Positions 10,480 through 20,000 of a stretch of 64,000 bases of DNA are shown piece after piece. The notes under the pieces are model-generated. The model did not search any database. It was given only the letters and a program-made list of their open reading frames with translations, and was not told the origin of the DNA. Source of the stretch: Leishmania infantum JPCM5 (Eukaryota > Euglenozoa > Kinetoplastea > Trypanosomatida > Trypanosomatidae). Location: assembly GCF_000002875.2 (NCBI RefSeq), contig NC_009412.2, forward strand, positions 5,001 to 69,000. Reading direction: 5' to 3'. The translations under genes and the position numbers were made by a program. Position 1 is the stretch's first letter, and each line of letters opens with the position of its first letter.

Positions 10480-12018
10480 ATGCCGGTTGCCAAGAAGGGT
10501 TCCAAGAGAGGCGCCCGGAAGAAGATTCTTAGCGGTGTCGAGCTCGAGCGGATGCGTGCGGAGGAGTCGGAAAGACGGTGCCGGCAGCTGATGTTGTTGC
10601 AAAGTCGCCTGCGCGAGGTTGTCGCGGAAGAGAGGGAGATGTCCAATGCCGTCTCTGGCGCCATTGATGCCCGGTGGATGCGCTTTCTGCGTGAATGCAA
10701 ACAGCGGGAGCTTGTGGCCGAAATCGAAGTACTGCGGCGAACGTTTGAGGCGACGCTCGACAGAAAGGAGGGCTTTTCCACGACGCTTCTAGAGGAGCTG
10801 AGTGTGGCGGAGGAGCAGTGCAGACACGCTTTTCGTTCTCACATGGACGTTGTCAGCTCTCTGCTTCAGCTGCACGCGGAGCGCACGAAGGACCTGGAGG
10901 CAGATCTCGATGCCAACGTCGCGGAGATGCAGCAAGACTTCGAGTATGAGAGGGCCGAGCTGGAACTGAAGCACATGATTGAGATGGACGACCTGCGGCT
11001 GATTCTGGACAACATGGCGGCCGAGGCGGAGATGTTGGAGAAGAGGCTGCAGGAGGAAACGTCTGAGGGTCACGAAACGGCTGCCGAGAAGATGGACGAG
11101 GCAATGAGGGAGATGGAAGCAGACCTTAACAAGGTTGAGGATGGTCTCCGTGGCGAGCTGGACTCACGCTACAAGAAGTTCATGTCCACCGCGCAGGCAA
11201 ACATGAAGGAGTACACAGCGAAGTGTAAGGAGGACCAGGAGACGACGGAGCGCATTGCTGCCCAGTTGCGCAAGATCGAAAAACTGCAAAACAGCGTCTC
11301 CTCGTGGCGCACCAACATTGCTCGTAACGCGAAAGAGTGGGAGGGTCGCAACGCAGCTATGGAGGCCGAACGAGACGCAACACTGAGCCACCTGAAGAAA
11401 CTGAAGGATAAGATGCAACGGTGGAGGGAGATGCAATCTAAAGCACTCGTCGAACTTGTGAAGGAGGCGAACGCGACGGAGGAGGCGCTGCAGGCGACTT
11501 CGAAGCGAGCCGTGCGTCTTCTGCGGCTAGTGGAACTGTGCAAGCCGATGGAGACGGAGCGGGAGCAGGTGCTCTTGCACGAGGCGAACATTTCATCTGC
11601 AGCAGTGGAAGCGGAAACAAAGCGGCGTGTTGCCGCTGAGGGCTCTGTGAACGCACAGGATGATGTCCTGTCAGGCGTCGACGCTGCACCGGCTGCGAAT
11701 GAGCAGTGGCTGTCGCTGGACCGCTTCTGGGTGAAGCACAACAAGGTGGTGCTGGATAATGCGGCGTTGACGCAGGAGCGCTTTCTTTTGCAAGAGGAGA
11801 ATCGAGTATTGCAGGAGGTTCTCAAGCAGTACTTAGATGACGTTTCCGTTAGCGATCAGGTGATGCGTCAGAGCAACACCCTTCTTCTCACACAGGCAGC
11901 CAACCGCAACGTTGTCCAGGCCGCCAACGCGGGCGACAGTAGCGTCGTAAGAGGCTACAACGTCATCGAAGGAAACAAATTCGTAAACGACCAGAGTCGT
12001 CAAGTCGTCAATCATTAG
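10480..12018 (+). CDS. DRC2: Dynein regulatory complex subunit 2 (CCDC65 homologue)
   Basis: 512 residues, nearly all predicted coiled coil, with a basic N-terminus (KKGSKRGARKK). The hallmark is the segment RFWVKHNKVVLDNAAL followed by LLQEENRVLQEVLKQYLDD, which corresponds to the conserved C-terminal block of CCDC65/DRC2. DRC2 pairs with DRC1 to form the base plate of the nexin-dynein regulatory complex on axonemal doublet microtubules and is needed for flagellar beating. Start placed at the first ATG (10480) after the acceptor AG at 10399-10400; an upstream GTG in frame is not a credible start. The C-terminal 60 residues, rich in Asn/Val/Gln, look poorly structured. Confidence 0.88.
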   Translation: MPVAKKGSKRGARKKILSGVELERMRAEESERRCRQLMLLQSRLREVVAEEREMSNAVSGAIDARWMRFLRECKQRELVAEIEVLRRTFEATLDRKEGFSTTLLEELSVAEEQCRHAFRSHMDVVSSLLQLHAERTKDLEADLDANVAEMQQDFEYERAELELKHMIEMDDLRLILDNMAAEAEMLEKRLQEETSEGHETAAEKMDEAMREMEADLNKVEDGLRGELDSRYKKFMSTAQANMKEYTAKCKEDQETTERIAAQLRKIEKLQNSVSSWRTNIARNAKEWEGRNAAMEAERDATLSHLKKLKDKMQRWREMQSKALVELVKEANATEEALQATSKRAVRLLRLVELCKPMETEREQVLLHEANISSAAVEAETKRRVAAEGSVNAQDDVLSGVDAAPAANEQWLSLDRFWVKHNKVVLDNAALTQERFLLQEENRVLQEVLKQYLDDVSVSDQVMRQSNTLLLTQAANRNVVQAANAGDSSVVRGYNVIEGNKFVNDQSRQVVNH

Positions 12019-12803
12019 TCACTAGTGAGAGTCTCCCGCTAGTTGGAAAGGAGATGGTGAGGGAAAACGAGACAGAGTTTCCTCGTCGGGGTGCTGTTAT
12101 CGGATCTGTCTACATGGAACTCCGTCTGCTCGTGTTCCCCCTTGCACTTATTTTTTTTTATTGTGTGTGTGTGAGGAGGGAGCTTTGCGTGTGAAGCCCT
12201 GACGGCCCGTGTGGGCGATGTAAAGAGGGCCACGCTGACGCTGTGCGTGCGATATCTGGTAGCACGCTGCTTTGTTCTTTGCTTTGGATGTATAGCTCCA
12301 TTGTCAGCTCTAGTTTCTTCAAAGTATAAAACGACTAAAGGCAATAGACGCTGCGCATGCGCAGAAGGAACTCCTGCGGCTTCTCATGGCCTTCTCTGGA
12401 CTTTTTCTCGGATGCCGTGCTATAGCAGAGCATGGAAAAAAACTTGTGTATATTGTGCACGAGACGACAGTAGCGGCGAGTCGGTATACTGGCTTCGACC
12501 CTGCTGTGACCTCGTGAGGTACGTTGAGCGCCATTTGGACAGCTCAATCGCTTCCCGCTTCTCTATACTCTTGTTGCTGTTCACTGGTGTTTTCGTTCGA
12601 TGGATGCGTGCGTTTTCGGTCTTAGTTTCCCCCACCATTTCAGTGCGTTGTTCCCCTGCCCCCTTCGTTTTCAGTCTCAATCCCACAGTTACTCTCGCTA
12701 GTTTTTTTCGTGTGTGTGTGAGGGTTCTGGTTAAGACGGACTGTGAAACACCCGATTTGGACGCCAGTTTGTTGCAACTCCTCTTCTGCTCTTTGGCGCC
12801 CCA
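12019..12803. other. Intergenic/UTR sequence
   Basis: No gene supported, although a + strand frame is open over 12211-12846. It holds T9 at 12151-12159, (TG)n at 12162-12173, a 14-base perfect palindrome at 12351-12364, and a T-rich tract near 12701-12708 with an AG at 12721-12722. Confidence 0.55.
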
Positions 12804-14261
12804 ATGCGCCGCCTGGGCCGACGTACACTCACCTCGCTGGCGCTGACTGCTGCTCGCCGATGGATTGAATCGCAGGAGCCGTGCACGGCAGAGGCAATTC
12901 GCGAATTGTTGCAGCAGGCGGAAAAGGAGCAAGAGAGGCGTGAGCTCGCTGTCGACCAGCGCAAGGTGGTGTTTACCGCCGCCAGCAGCGGGGACCATCA
13001 TGCACGCATCGCTGCCGCTGAAACGTTCGACGTGGCGGCGGCGGGGCTTCCGCGGCCGCCAAACTTTTGCTACATGAACGTTTCGGTGGACTTCGCCTGT
13101 ATGGTGGATGCACCGGAGGTCGTCTGGTTCAACATGTGCAAGGCGAATGGCTTCACCCCGTCCTCGGTGAAGGCTGGCTCCGTGCACATGCTAGGAGGAA
13201 TGGTGTGCCATCAGCGCCTAGGCGGGGGGTACATTCAAGTGATTCTCGGCTGCATTCCAGACTTGGAAACGGACTCATTCACGTTCGATGCTGTTCCGGA
13301 TAAGGACGAGATCGCGGCGGCAGGCCGAGCGCCGCCAGCGGTGGCATTTGCTATGCTCGACGCTGGTCTTACACTCCAGTACGAGCAGGTTCTCTCAGCG
13401 CACCTCAGCAGTCTCAGCAGCTCGCTCGGCAAGGAATGCCCTTTGGTTGGTGGACTCTACCCTCCTGTTGGCAGTGTGATCGGTGGAGGAGATCCGAGCG
13501 GCAAGCTTGAGGACTCGATCTTTTTCATCAACGACCGTGTTTATAGAGGCAGTGCGGCTGCGGTTGTGCTGCGTAGCAAGCTGTTGAAGGCACACTCGGC
13601 GAGTGTGGTTCCGTCGATTTCACTCGGCAGCGCTAGTGTAACTGATGTAGCGTGCGAGGGTGGTGTTGCGACGGTACGGGCGCTGAACAACCGGCCTGCC
13701 ATGGAAGTTGTCAAAGAGGTGTACTCGCTACCTGAGATTGCTGAGAAGCCGAGCAAGGTGTTCCTTGGCCTGCGACATGGCGACGTGCATGTGCCGGTCT
13801 CGTTCGTGGGGCATCCGGACAGCGGTGAGCTCAGCTGTACTCTTCCTCCTGGAATCTCTCTAGTCCAGAGCGATACTGTTGATTTCCTCGTAGATGACGT
13901 AGAACTGGACACGGAAATGGCCGCCAGCCTCTTGATCAACATGGAAAAACGCATTGCGCCAATATTTGTCGAGAAGGACATCAATGTTGCGCGCGAGGCG
14001 CGTCGTAACATTGTGGCATCCTCTACGGCGGCGTTTCACTTCTCCCACGGCGGACTGAATACCATCGCCAAACCGGAAGTCCCCGCCGTTAGCTTGGGCA
14101 GCGCTGGTGCGATCTTTGCGCCATCAATTTTGCAGCGCTGCGTGGGCCGCTCGTGCCCGAACGCTGGCTTCTTCTCGCCCGGCCAGGTGGCGACAGTAGC
14201 AGATCTCACGTCCATCTTTCCGCGGTCTAGCACTTACTGCTTTATGCAGGGAACGGAGTAG
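12804..14261 (+). CDS. FIST-domain protein with mitochondrial-type N-terminus
   Basis: 485 residues. The first 20 (MRRLGRRTLTSLALTAARRW) are arginine-rich without acidic residues and look like a mitochondrial presequence. From about residue 110 to 470 the pattern matches the FIST sensor family: small-residue-rich strands (PLVGGLYPPVGSVIGGG, about 214-230), an extended FIST_N part and a FIST_C-like end containing PNAGFFSPGQVA. FIST domains in bacteria are thought to bind small ligands such as amino acids; in animals a FIST region occurs in FBXO22. No F-box is visible here. Ligand and partner are unknown. The mitochondrial location is an inference. Confidence 0.75.
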   Translation: MRRLGRRTLTSLALTAARRWIESQEPCTAEAIRELLQQAEKEQERRELAVDQRKVVFTAASSGDHHARIAAAETFDVAAAGLPRPPNFCYMNVSVDFACMVDAPEVVWFNMCKANGFTPSSVKAGSVHMLGGMVCHQRLGGGYIQVILGCIPDLETDSFTFDAVPDKDEIAAAGRAPPAVAFAMLDAGLTLQYEQVLSAHLSSLSSSLGKECPLVGGLYPPVGSVIGGGDPSGKLEDSIFFINDRVYRGSAAAVVLRSKLLKAHSASVVPSISLGSASVTDVACEGGVATVRALNNRPAMEVVKEVYSLPEIAEKPSKVFLGLRHGDVHVPVSFVGHPDSGELSCTLPPGISLVQSDTVDFLVDDVELDTEMAASLLINMEKRIAPIFVEKDINVAREARRNIVASSTAAFHFSHGGLNTIAKPEVPAVSLGSAGAIFAPSILQRCVGRSCPNAGFFSPGQVATVADLTSIFPRSSTYCFMQGTE

Positions 14262-14825
14262 GACAGGCTATGTCGCATGTGCGCGCGTGTATGTGGTGGT
14301 TTGTGGGGCAGTTGCTGCTCAAGAAGGAACCACATGACTTAGCTCTGACCTACTGACATGTGGACTTTCAGGTAGTTTGCTCCTGTTTCCACTCTGGTAT
14401 TCGTCTGTCTTCACAGGTGGCCATCGACTTAAAAATTATGCTTTATGTAGTCGAGGGGCTATGCATGGTGGTGCTAGCATGGCGAGCGCTTGCTTCTCTT
14501 CCAGGGCCTCTCTGACACGTAGCAGCGGCTGTTATACTTGCTCTGTTTCAGTCGAGGCTGGCCGACCTTTCGCTTCATTCGAGCCCGCGAAGAGGCTGTG
14601 TGTGACGGACCTGGAGGTGGACTGACGAATCTCCATGCCTCTTGTGGCCGGCCCTTCCACAGAGGCGAACACGGTTGCATGCTTTCGTCTCTTCTAACGT
14701 CTACGTGCAGCTTGCATTTTGTGTTTCCTCCTCACTTCGATTCTTCCACGGAGCACGACGGTGCTCGCACACACAAAAACTGATTTCCTTTCGGCGATTG
14801 TACCCGGGACCCGCGTCACGCACAT
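14262..14825. other. Intergenic/UTR sequence
   Basis: No gene supported. A CT-rich stretch at about 14727-14748 precedes an AG at 14752-14753, a possible splice acceptor for the next gene. Confidence 0.55.
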
Positions 14826-16400
14826 ATGGTAGGTATGTCTTCCTCTAGAATCCATGAATTGAGGCGATCGGCCTCCAGCATCGCGACCGAGCTCTGGTCT
14901 CCTGATGAATTGTACAAGGCCGATCCCCAGGTCGATAGTTTGCAGCCGATTTTGAAGACGCTTGAAGTGGACTCCGATCGATTTTACGCGTTCCGTCTCT
15001 CACTGGTGCTGGCGCCGTTTGAGGCTCTCGAGAGATACTGGGCCCCGCAGGGCGAGCGCACCGATCTTCTCGTCGATGACGGCGTCTTCGACGTGGCGTG
15101 CACGGAGATGCGGTGGGGTGGGCGAGCAGATGTGAGCACAACAGGCATCCTTGCTGAGCAGTGCAAGACAACCTCATGGTTCCGCTTCTCGAGCACACTC
15201 TCTCGGCGATTGTTTGTCGTCGATCGCTCCGCCGTGCACGTGCAGACCCTCGTTTCAGCGCTGCGCTACTCGTTCTCTCATCTCTTGTTTCCAGCGGACT
15301 CGGAGATGTGTGAGGGGACGTGCACTGTACTGTTCCAGTTCATTGTGCACCATTGGTCGAGGCTCTCGGGATTTCTTCCTTTGCTGTACTTTCTTTTCGA
15401 AATGCAGGAGCGGGCCTTCTCGGCGTTTTACAAACATCTAGGTAGCCTTGTTCAGACGAGGGTGAACAGCGATATCGCTGCGTGTGACGCCCTGAAGCCG
15501 AAAAAGAGTGGCAAGATGTTCTCGTGGTTCTCCTTAAAGCCAAGGGAGGCGGAGCTTGGCGTGAACGACAGGCTGGAGATCATCGACACTCTCAAGTCGA
15601 TACTACCGCCGACGTTTGAGAAACGGTACATGCTTGCCCTCGTGAATCATGAGCACTTGGGAAAGATGCAGCTGTTCTGTCGCGAGTATGTGGGCTCCCT
15701 GAAGGGAGAGGCATCCACGTATCAGGCGCTCGCGGAAGGATTCGCCATTCACCCGCTCACCTCGAGCCCTGTCAAGGAGTGGTACCCAACGAGCGCTCTC
15801 GAAGCTGTGGCGAAAGAGAACGCTGCTATGAAGAAAACGATGACCTCGGTGCAGCGGTTTGCATTTCGCAAGAGCTCTCTCGTGAACGAGCTTGTTCTTC
15901 CGTATCTAAAGGATATATCGCAGTGCGAGTGGGAAATAGGCATCATCGCACACTCACTCGTGGCTTTCTACGAGGATGTGGTGATGCGTGCCAAGAGGGT
16001 AAGCGAAAACGCGATGCTGGTGTCTGGAGAGGTACCCCTGCCGCCGGGGTGTGAAGCTTCCACGCGTCCAGAGAGCCTGGAAAATGCCCGCGAGGTAAGT
16101 CAGAGGTTTACGTTGGAGTTCTCCAATATAAAGGAGCAGTTCGACGCGGAGGTAGCACATGCGGAAGCAGCGATCAAGACACGCACGAGGCGTCTCTGCA
16201 TTCTCTGCGGGAGTGTCGTGAAGGCGATAGCCTCTTGCACGAACGCAGAGTACTACGAGGAGTACTTGTGTCCACTTGCCTCACCACTGCCTGATGAAGT
16301 CACCGACGACTACCTCGCGTCTCATCCACTCAAGGGGTGCCTTGGGGTCATGGAGGGGCAGGATGAGTTTACGTACACTATGGACCGTGAGGGTGCGTAA
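14826..16400 (+). CDS. Conserved hypothetical protein, mainly helical
   Basis: 524 residues. The codons are GC3-rich like those of the neighbours, supporting a real gene. Two ATGs (14826 and 14835) are possible starts three codons apart. The sequence is mainly helical with hydrophobic stretches in the middle (about 165-195) that are too interrupted by charged residues to be clear membrane spans. The C-terminal half (about 330-470) has long amphipathic helices that could form a coiled-coil or BAR-like bundle, but I see no diagnostic motif. I do not recognise the family and assign no function. Confidence 0.65.
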   Translation: MVGMSSSRIHELRRSASSIATELWSPDELYKADPQVDSLQPILKTLEVDSDRFYAFRLSLVLAPFEALERYWAPQGERTDLLVDDGVFDVACTEMRWGGRADVSTTGILAEQCKTTSWFRFSSTLSRRLFVVDRSAVHVQTLVSALRYSFSHLLFPADSEMCEGTCTVLFQFIVHHWSRLSGFLPLLYFLFEMQERAFSAFYKHLGSLVQTRVNSDIAACDALKPKKSGKMFSWFSLKPREAELGVNDRLEIIDTLKSILPPTFEKRYMLALVNHEHLGKMQLFCREYVGSLKGEASTYQALAEGFAIHPLTSSPVKEWYPTSALEAVAKENAAMKKTMTSVQRFAFRKSSLVNELVLPYLKDISQCEWEIGIIAHSLVAFYEDVVMRAKRVSENAMLVSGEVPLPPGCEASTRPESLENAREVSQRFTLEFSNIKEQFDAEVAHAEAAIKTRTRRLCILCGSVVKAIASCTNAEYYEEYLCPLASPLPDEVTDDYLASHPLKGCLGVMEGQDEFTYTMDREGA

Positions 16401-17019
16401 ACGTAGCGAACCACTCGCTAGGAAAACGAACCAATGAAAGCAAGCCGTACCGCCTTTTTTTTGTTCCTTCGCTGATGGAAAACCCCGTCTGCTAGCTACA
16501 GCGATGCTGTCTCTCTCTTTCTCTCTCTTCATATTATTCATCCTCTTGCCTTGTTGCATTTGCATATGCAACTCATGTCGTCGGCGGGCGCACGACTCGG
16601 CTTCTACGTGGTGGCAGCATTCCCATGGCGTGCGCAAGATGCGCCGCAGATTCATGTTCTTGGCTTTTCTTCTCTGCATTGTGCCCCATGTGTCCACTAC
16701 GTGAAGAAATGCTTGGGAGGATGAAGCCGTTGCCCCTCTGTTCCCTCATCCCTTGCCTCCTCGCTTGACCGAAAGTAGTGAGCGCACAGGTGGAATTCGC
16801 ATGCGCGCATTTCATGATCGTCACAGCTGCTAATACTACATGGACCCTCTTTCCTTACTCTTATTCACCTCCGCTCCAACGATGGAACGATTACGCACAA
16901 CTATCAGCGCTGGATGAGCCGACGGAGTTTTTAGTGTTGGGAGTGTCCCTGCGACTGACGCGCAGACGCATATATACGCGCAACAAACATTTCATGTAGA
17001 GCACATCGGCCCTCTCGTC
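16401..17019. other. Intergenic/UTR sequence
   Basis: No gene supported. It contains a CT-repeat run around 16509-16530 and T-rich stretches; nothing else stands out. Confidence 0.55.
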
Positions 17020-20000
17020 ATGAGCCAATTGCCGCTCTCACCTGCAGGTAGCAGTCCTTTTCCAGGAAGCGTTAACTCATTCTCCAGCATACCTTCGTTT
17101 CATCCGGCGCCACAGCTGTTGGAGGCTGTATGTCACGCAGATGCCGCTGCAGTGCGAGGTCTTTTGGCGCCTTCTGCTCCTGGACTGTGCGCCTGGTGTG
17201 ATGCGGACCGAAACAGTCTTTTACACAGGGCTGCGGCGCTCGGCTCTCCGGATTGCCTGATAGAACTGCTCCAGTCCGAGGTGAGGTTTGTCTTTTCACA
17301 GAACTTGCAAGGAGAGACGCCGCTTCACGTTGCGGCCCGCTGCGCACGAACAATCGTTTCGGTTTTGCTTCTTGTAGCCAAGTACGGGGCCGCCTGTGTT
17401 CTCGATCGCAACGGGGATACCTTTCTACATGGCTTGCTGAGCAACGAGGGCATAAGACACCGCCAGCTACTACTGCTCATAGAGTCGCTGCTCGACCGAG
17501 CCGATGTCACGGGTCAGATTAATGTTGTCAACAATAGAGGGATGACGCTCTACGACGTAGCGTACCGATGGCACCCTGATAGTGCTCCTTTGCTGGAGGT
17601 TCTGCTACGACACGGCGCCGTTTCTGGCGCGCTGGTGTTACACGATGAGGTGGTTTCTCTTATTATCACGGAGGAGGAGCAGCGCGAGAACGTGATGGAT
17701 CGCGAACGATCTTCCTTTGCGTTGCTGCGCCATGGTGAAGGAACGGAGCGTGCACGGATTCAATGGCAGGATTATGAGCGACGGAAGCTGTTTGGAAAGG
17801 AGAGGAGAGGACGTCGTATGCGTTTCGACAAGGAGGCGTCAATGTGGACGTCGCTCATGGAGAAGGAGAAAAGATACGCGAGGCGCATCGCTGGAGACCG
17901 CGCGGCGCGAGAGTGCTGTGCCGCGGAACTGCAGCGCATCGGGAGGGGCTTTGTGGCACGAAGCACTGTCCATAGACTGTTGCTTCGGAGAAGCAAGGTG
18001 CGACTGCTTGCTGAAAAGCTAGCGGAGACCACTGCTATCGCCGCGCTGCCCATGGCGGTGGTGGTCAAGGCGGAGGAGAACGTATTCCCCGGTGCCAAAT
18101 TGGATGAGAAGCTACCGGTACTGGTGGTGCCTCCTGCTGCTCAAGAGGTCCCCTTTCGACGGCTTCCTGAGGCGGTTCTTGTGCACCTTCAGTCCATCGC
18201 GAGAACGCGTCGAGCGAGGCGCCATTATCTACACGTAAGACGCATGACGATAATTTTACAGAGGGCGTGGCGGCGCCATCAAGCCCGGGTCGCCCGCCGA
18301 CGGCAGCAGGCCGCTGACGTGCTGCTCAGTGCGGTGAAGAGATACCATTTCAGCAAAGAACGCCGCACGTTGGTGGAGAAGCTGATGCTGGTGCGCATCA
18401 AGGTGAAGTTAAGGGAGGTGACACGGCTCTTGACGGGGCTGGTGTGGCGGGAGAACTTTTGCAGCGTGTTCCGCGAAATCGTTTTCATGCAGCGGCGTCG
18501 CTTGCCGCCCCCACCGGTGCGGCTCTCGCGTTTTCGCCGGCTGCAGCTGCTTGCCGCTAGGTTCGAGCGATTCGTTTTGCTGGCACAGTTTGCGGTGAGC
18601 CTTTTTCTCCTTATTCACATGGGGTGCGCTCCGCGAACCAGTGCTTCGCAGATGCACAACAAGGTGGACATGGCCTTTCTCTGCGTGGAGCTTGTGCTCA
18701 TATGCTGTCTGCCCTTGTGCTGGTGGCGTTTATGGGACGTTGCAGTTGTCGTCACCGCGTTGATCTGCGCCGCGGCAAGCTGCTACGGCGGGTCGATTGT
18801 GATTACGCTCTTCACACTCAAGCTCCCGTTCCTGGTGCGTCAGTTTGCGCCTCGTCACTCAGGCACGTGCACATATTGTCGCACCATCGAATATTCTGTG
18901 GTGTATCTGCTGATGTTCGTGCCCTTTTCTGTTGCTGGGATCGGCTCCACCGTGCGTAGCACTACTGTAAATCATCTCCTGCTCACGAGTGGAGGCAATT
19001 GGGGTCGCGTTTTCCTGTCTCTTCTCAGCACAGTGAGCCCGCAGTACACTGTGCTACTTCTGGTCTCCCAGGGGAAATCGAGCCCGGACATCGATTCTCT
19101 GTTGCCTCTGCGTGCGCAGCAGAACCGCTACGTCCTTCCAGACGGCGATGCTCTTTTGCGGCTGCAAATACCGCTGGCGCAGCTCATCGTGTTTCGCGCT
19201 ATCATGTGTCTGTATTGGTGGTCGGCGGTGATTGTCGGTACCCACAACGCGATTCGGCATCACTACGACATTAGCGACGAGACAAAGCTCAAGTTGAACA
19301 AGCATCGCTTTCGCAACGAGGGCAAGGAGGAACTCTTTGACGCCCATCGCGCGGCCACTATCGAGGCCCTTGGGCAGCAGCTCGACGGTGTGATGTGGGA
19401 GGACGACGTGCGCGCTGCCAAGGAGGCCATCGAAGCCTCTCACTACGACCATAACACTAACATCACGGTGCACCGGTTTGTGCGCCGTGTCCAAGATACG
19501 CTAGACAGCCAGGGAGGTGCAATACTGAGTGCGCAGGCGCTGCAGCGGTCTGCGTCTGTGACGAAGCCGACGACAAAGGACGCTTCAAGGTGGGATTGCC
19601 GCAATGAGGATCCGCATTCGCGTGGCACGTACGACATTGGGGTGGTGGAGACGGCGCTTGGTAGGATTGAGCGCAAGGGTCTGGGCGAACGCTTCATCGA
19701 GCGGCAGTGGACTGGTGCGCTGCTGCGAAAGGAGATGAACTGGGTGCTCATTGGCATGCTCGTTATGGCGTCTGTCAAGCCTAACCTGTTCGCCATGGAA
19801 GCGGCGTTCAGCGCCGTCTTCGCGGTGGAGTTGGCGGTGTCGCTTTACTTTCTCCGGCTCGAGTTCATCTTCTCCCACTACGTGCGGCTCATGCTTCGAG
19901 TGTTCTGCGTTGTTATCGGATTCGTACCTCCTGGCATCCCGTTTGTCGCTTTTCGAAGCCTACGACTTGTGGAGGGGTGGTCGCTTCTGTTCAGCGTTCC

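Noticed and set aside
12211..12846. 211-codon + strand open frame
   Set aside because: It runs through T/C-rich leader sequence and into the start of the FIST gene in another frame; no domain.
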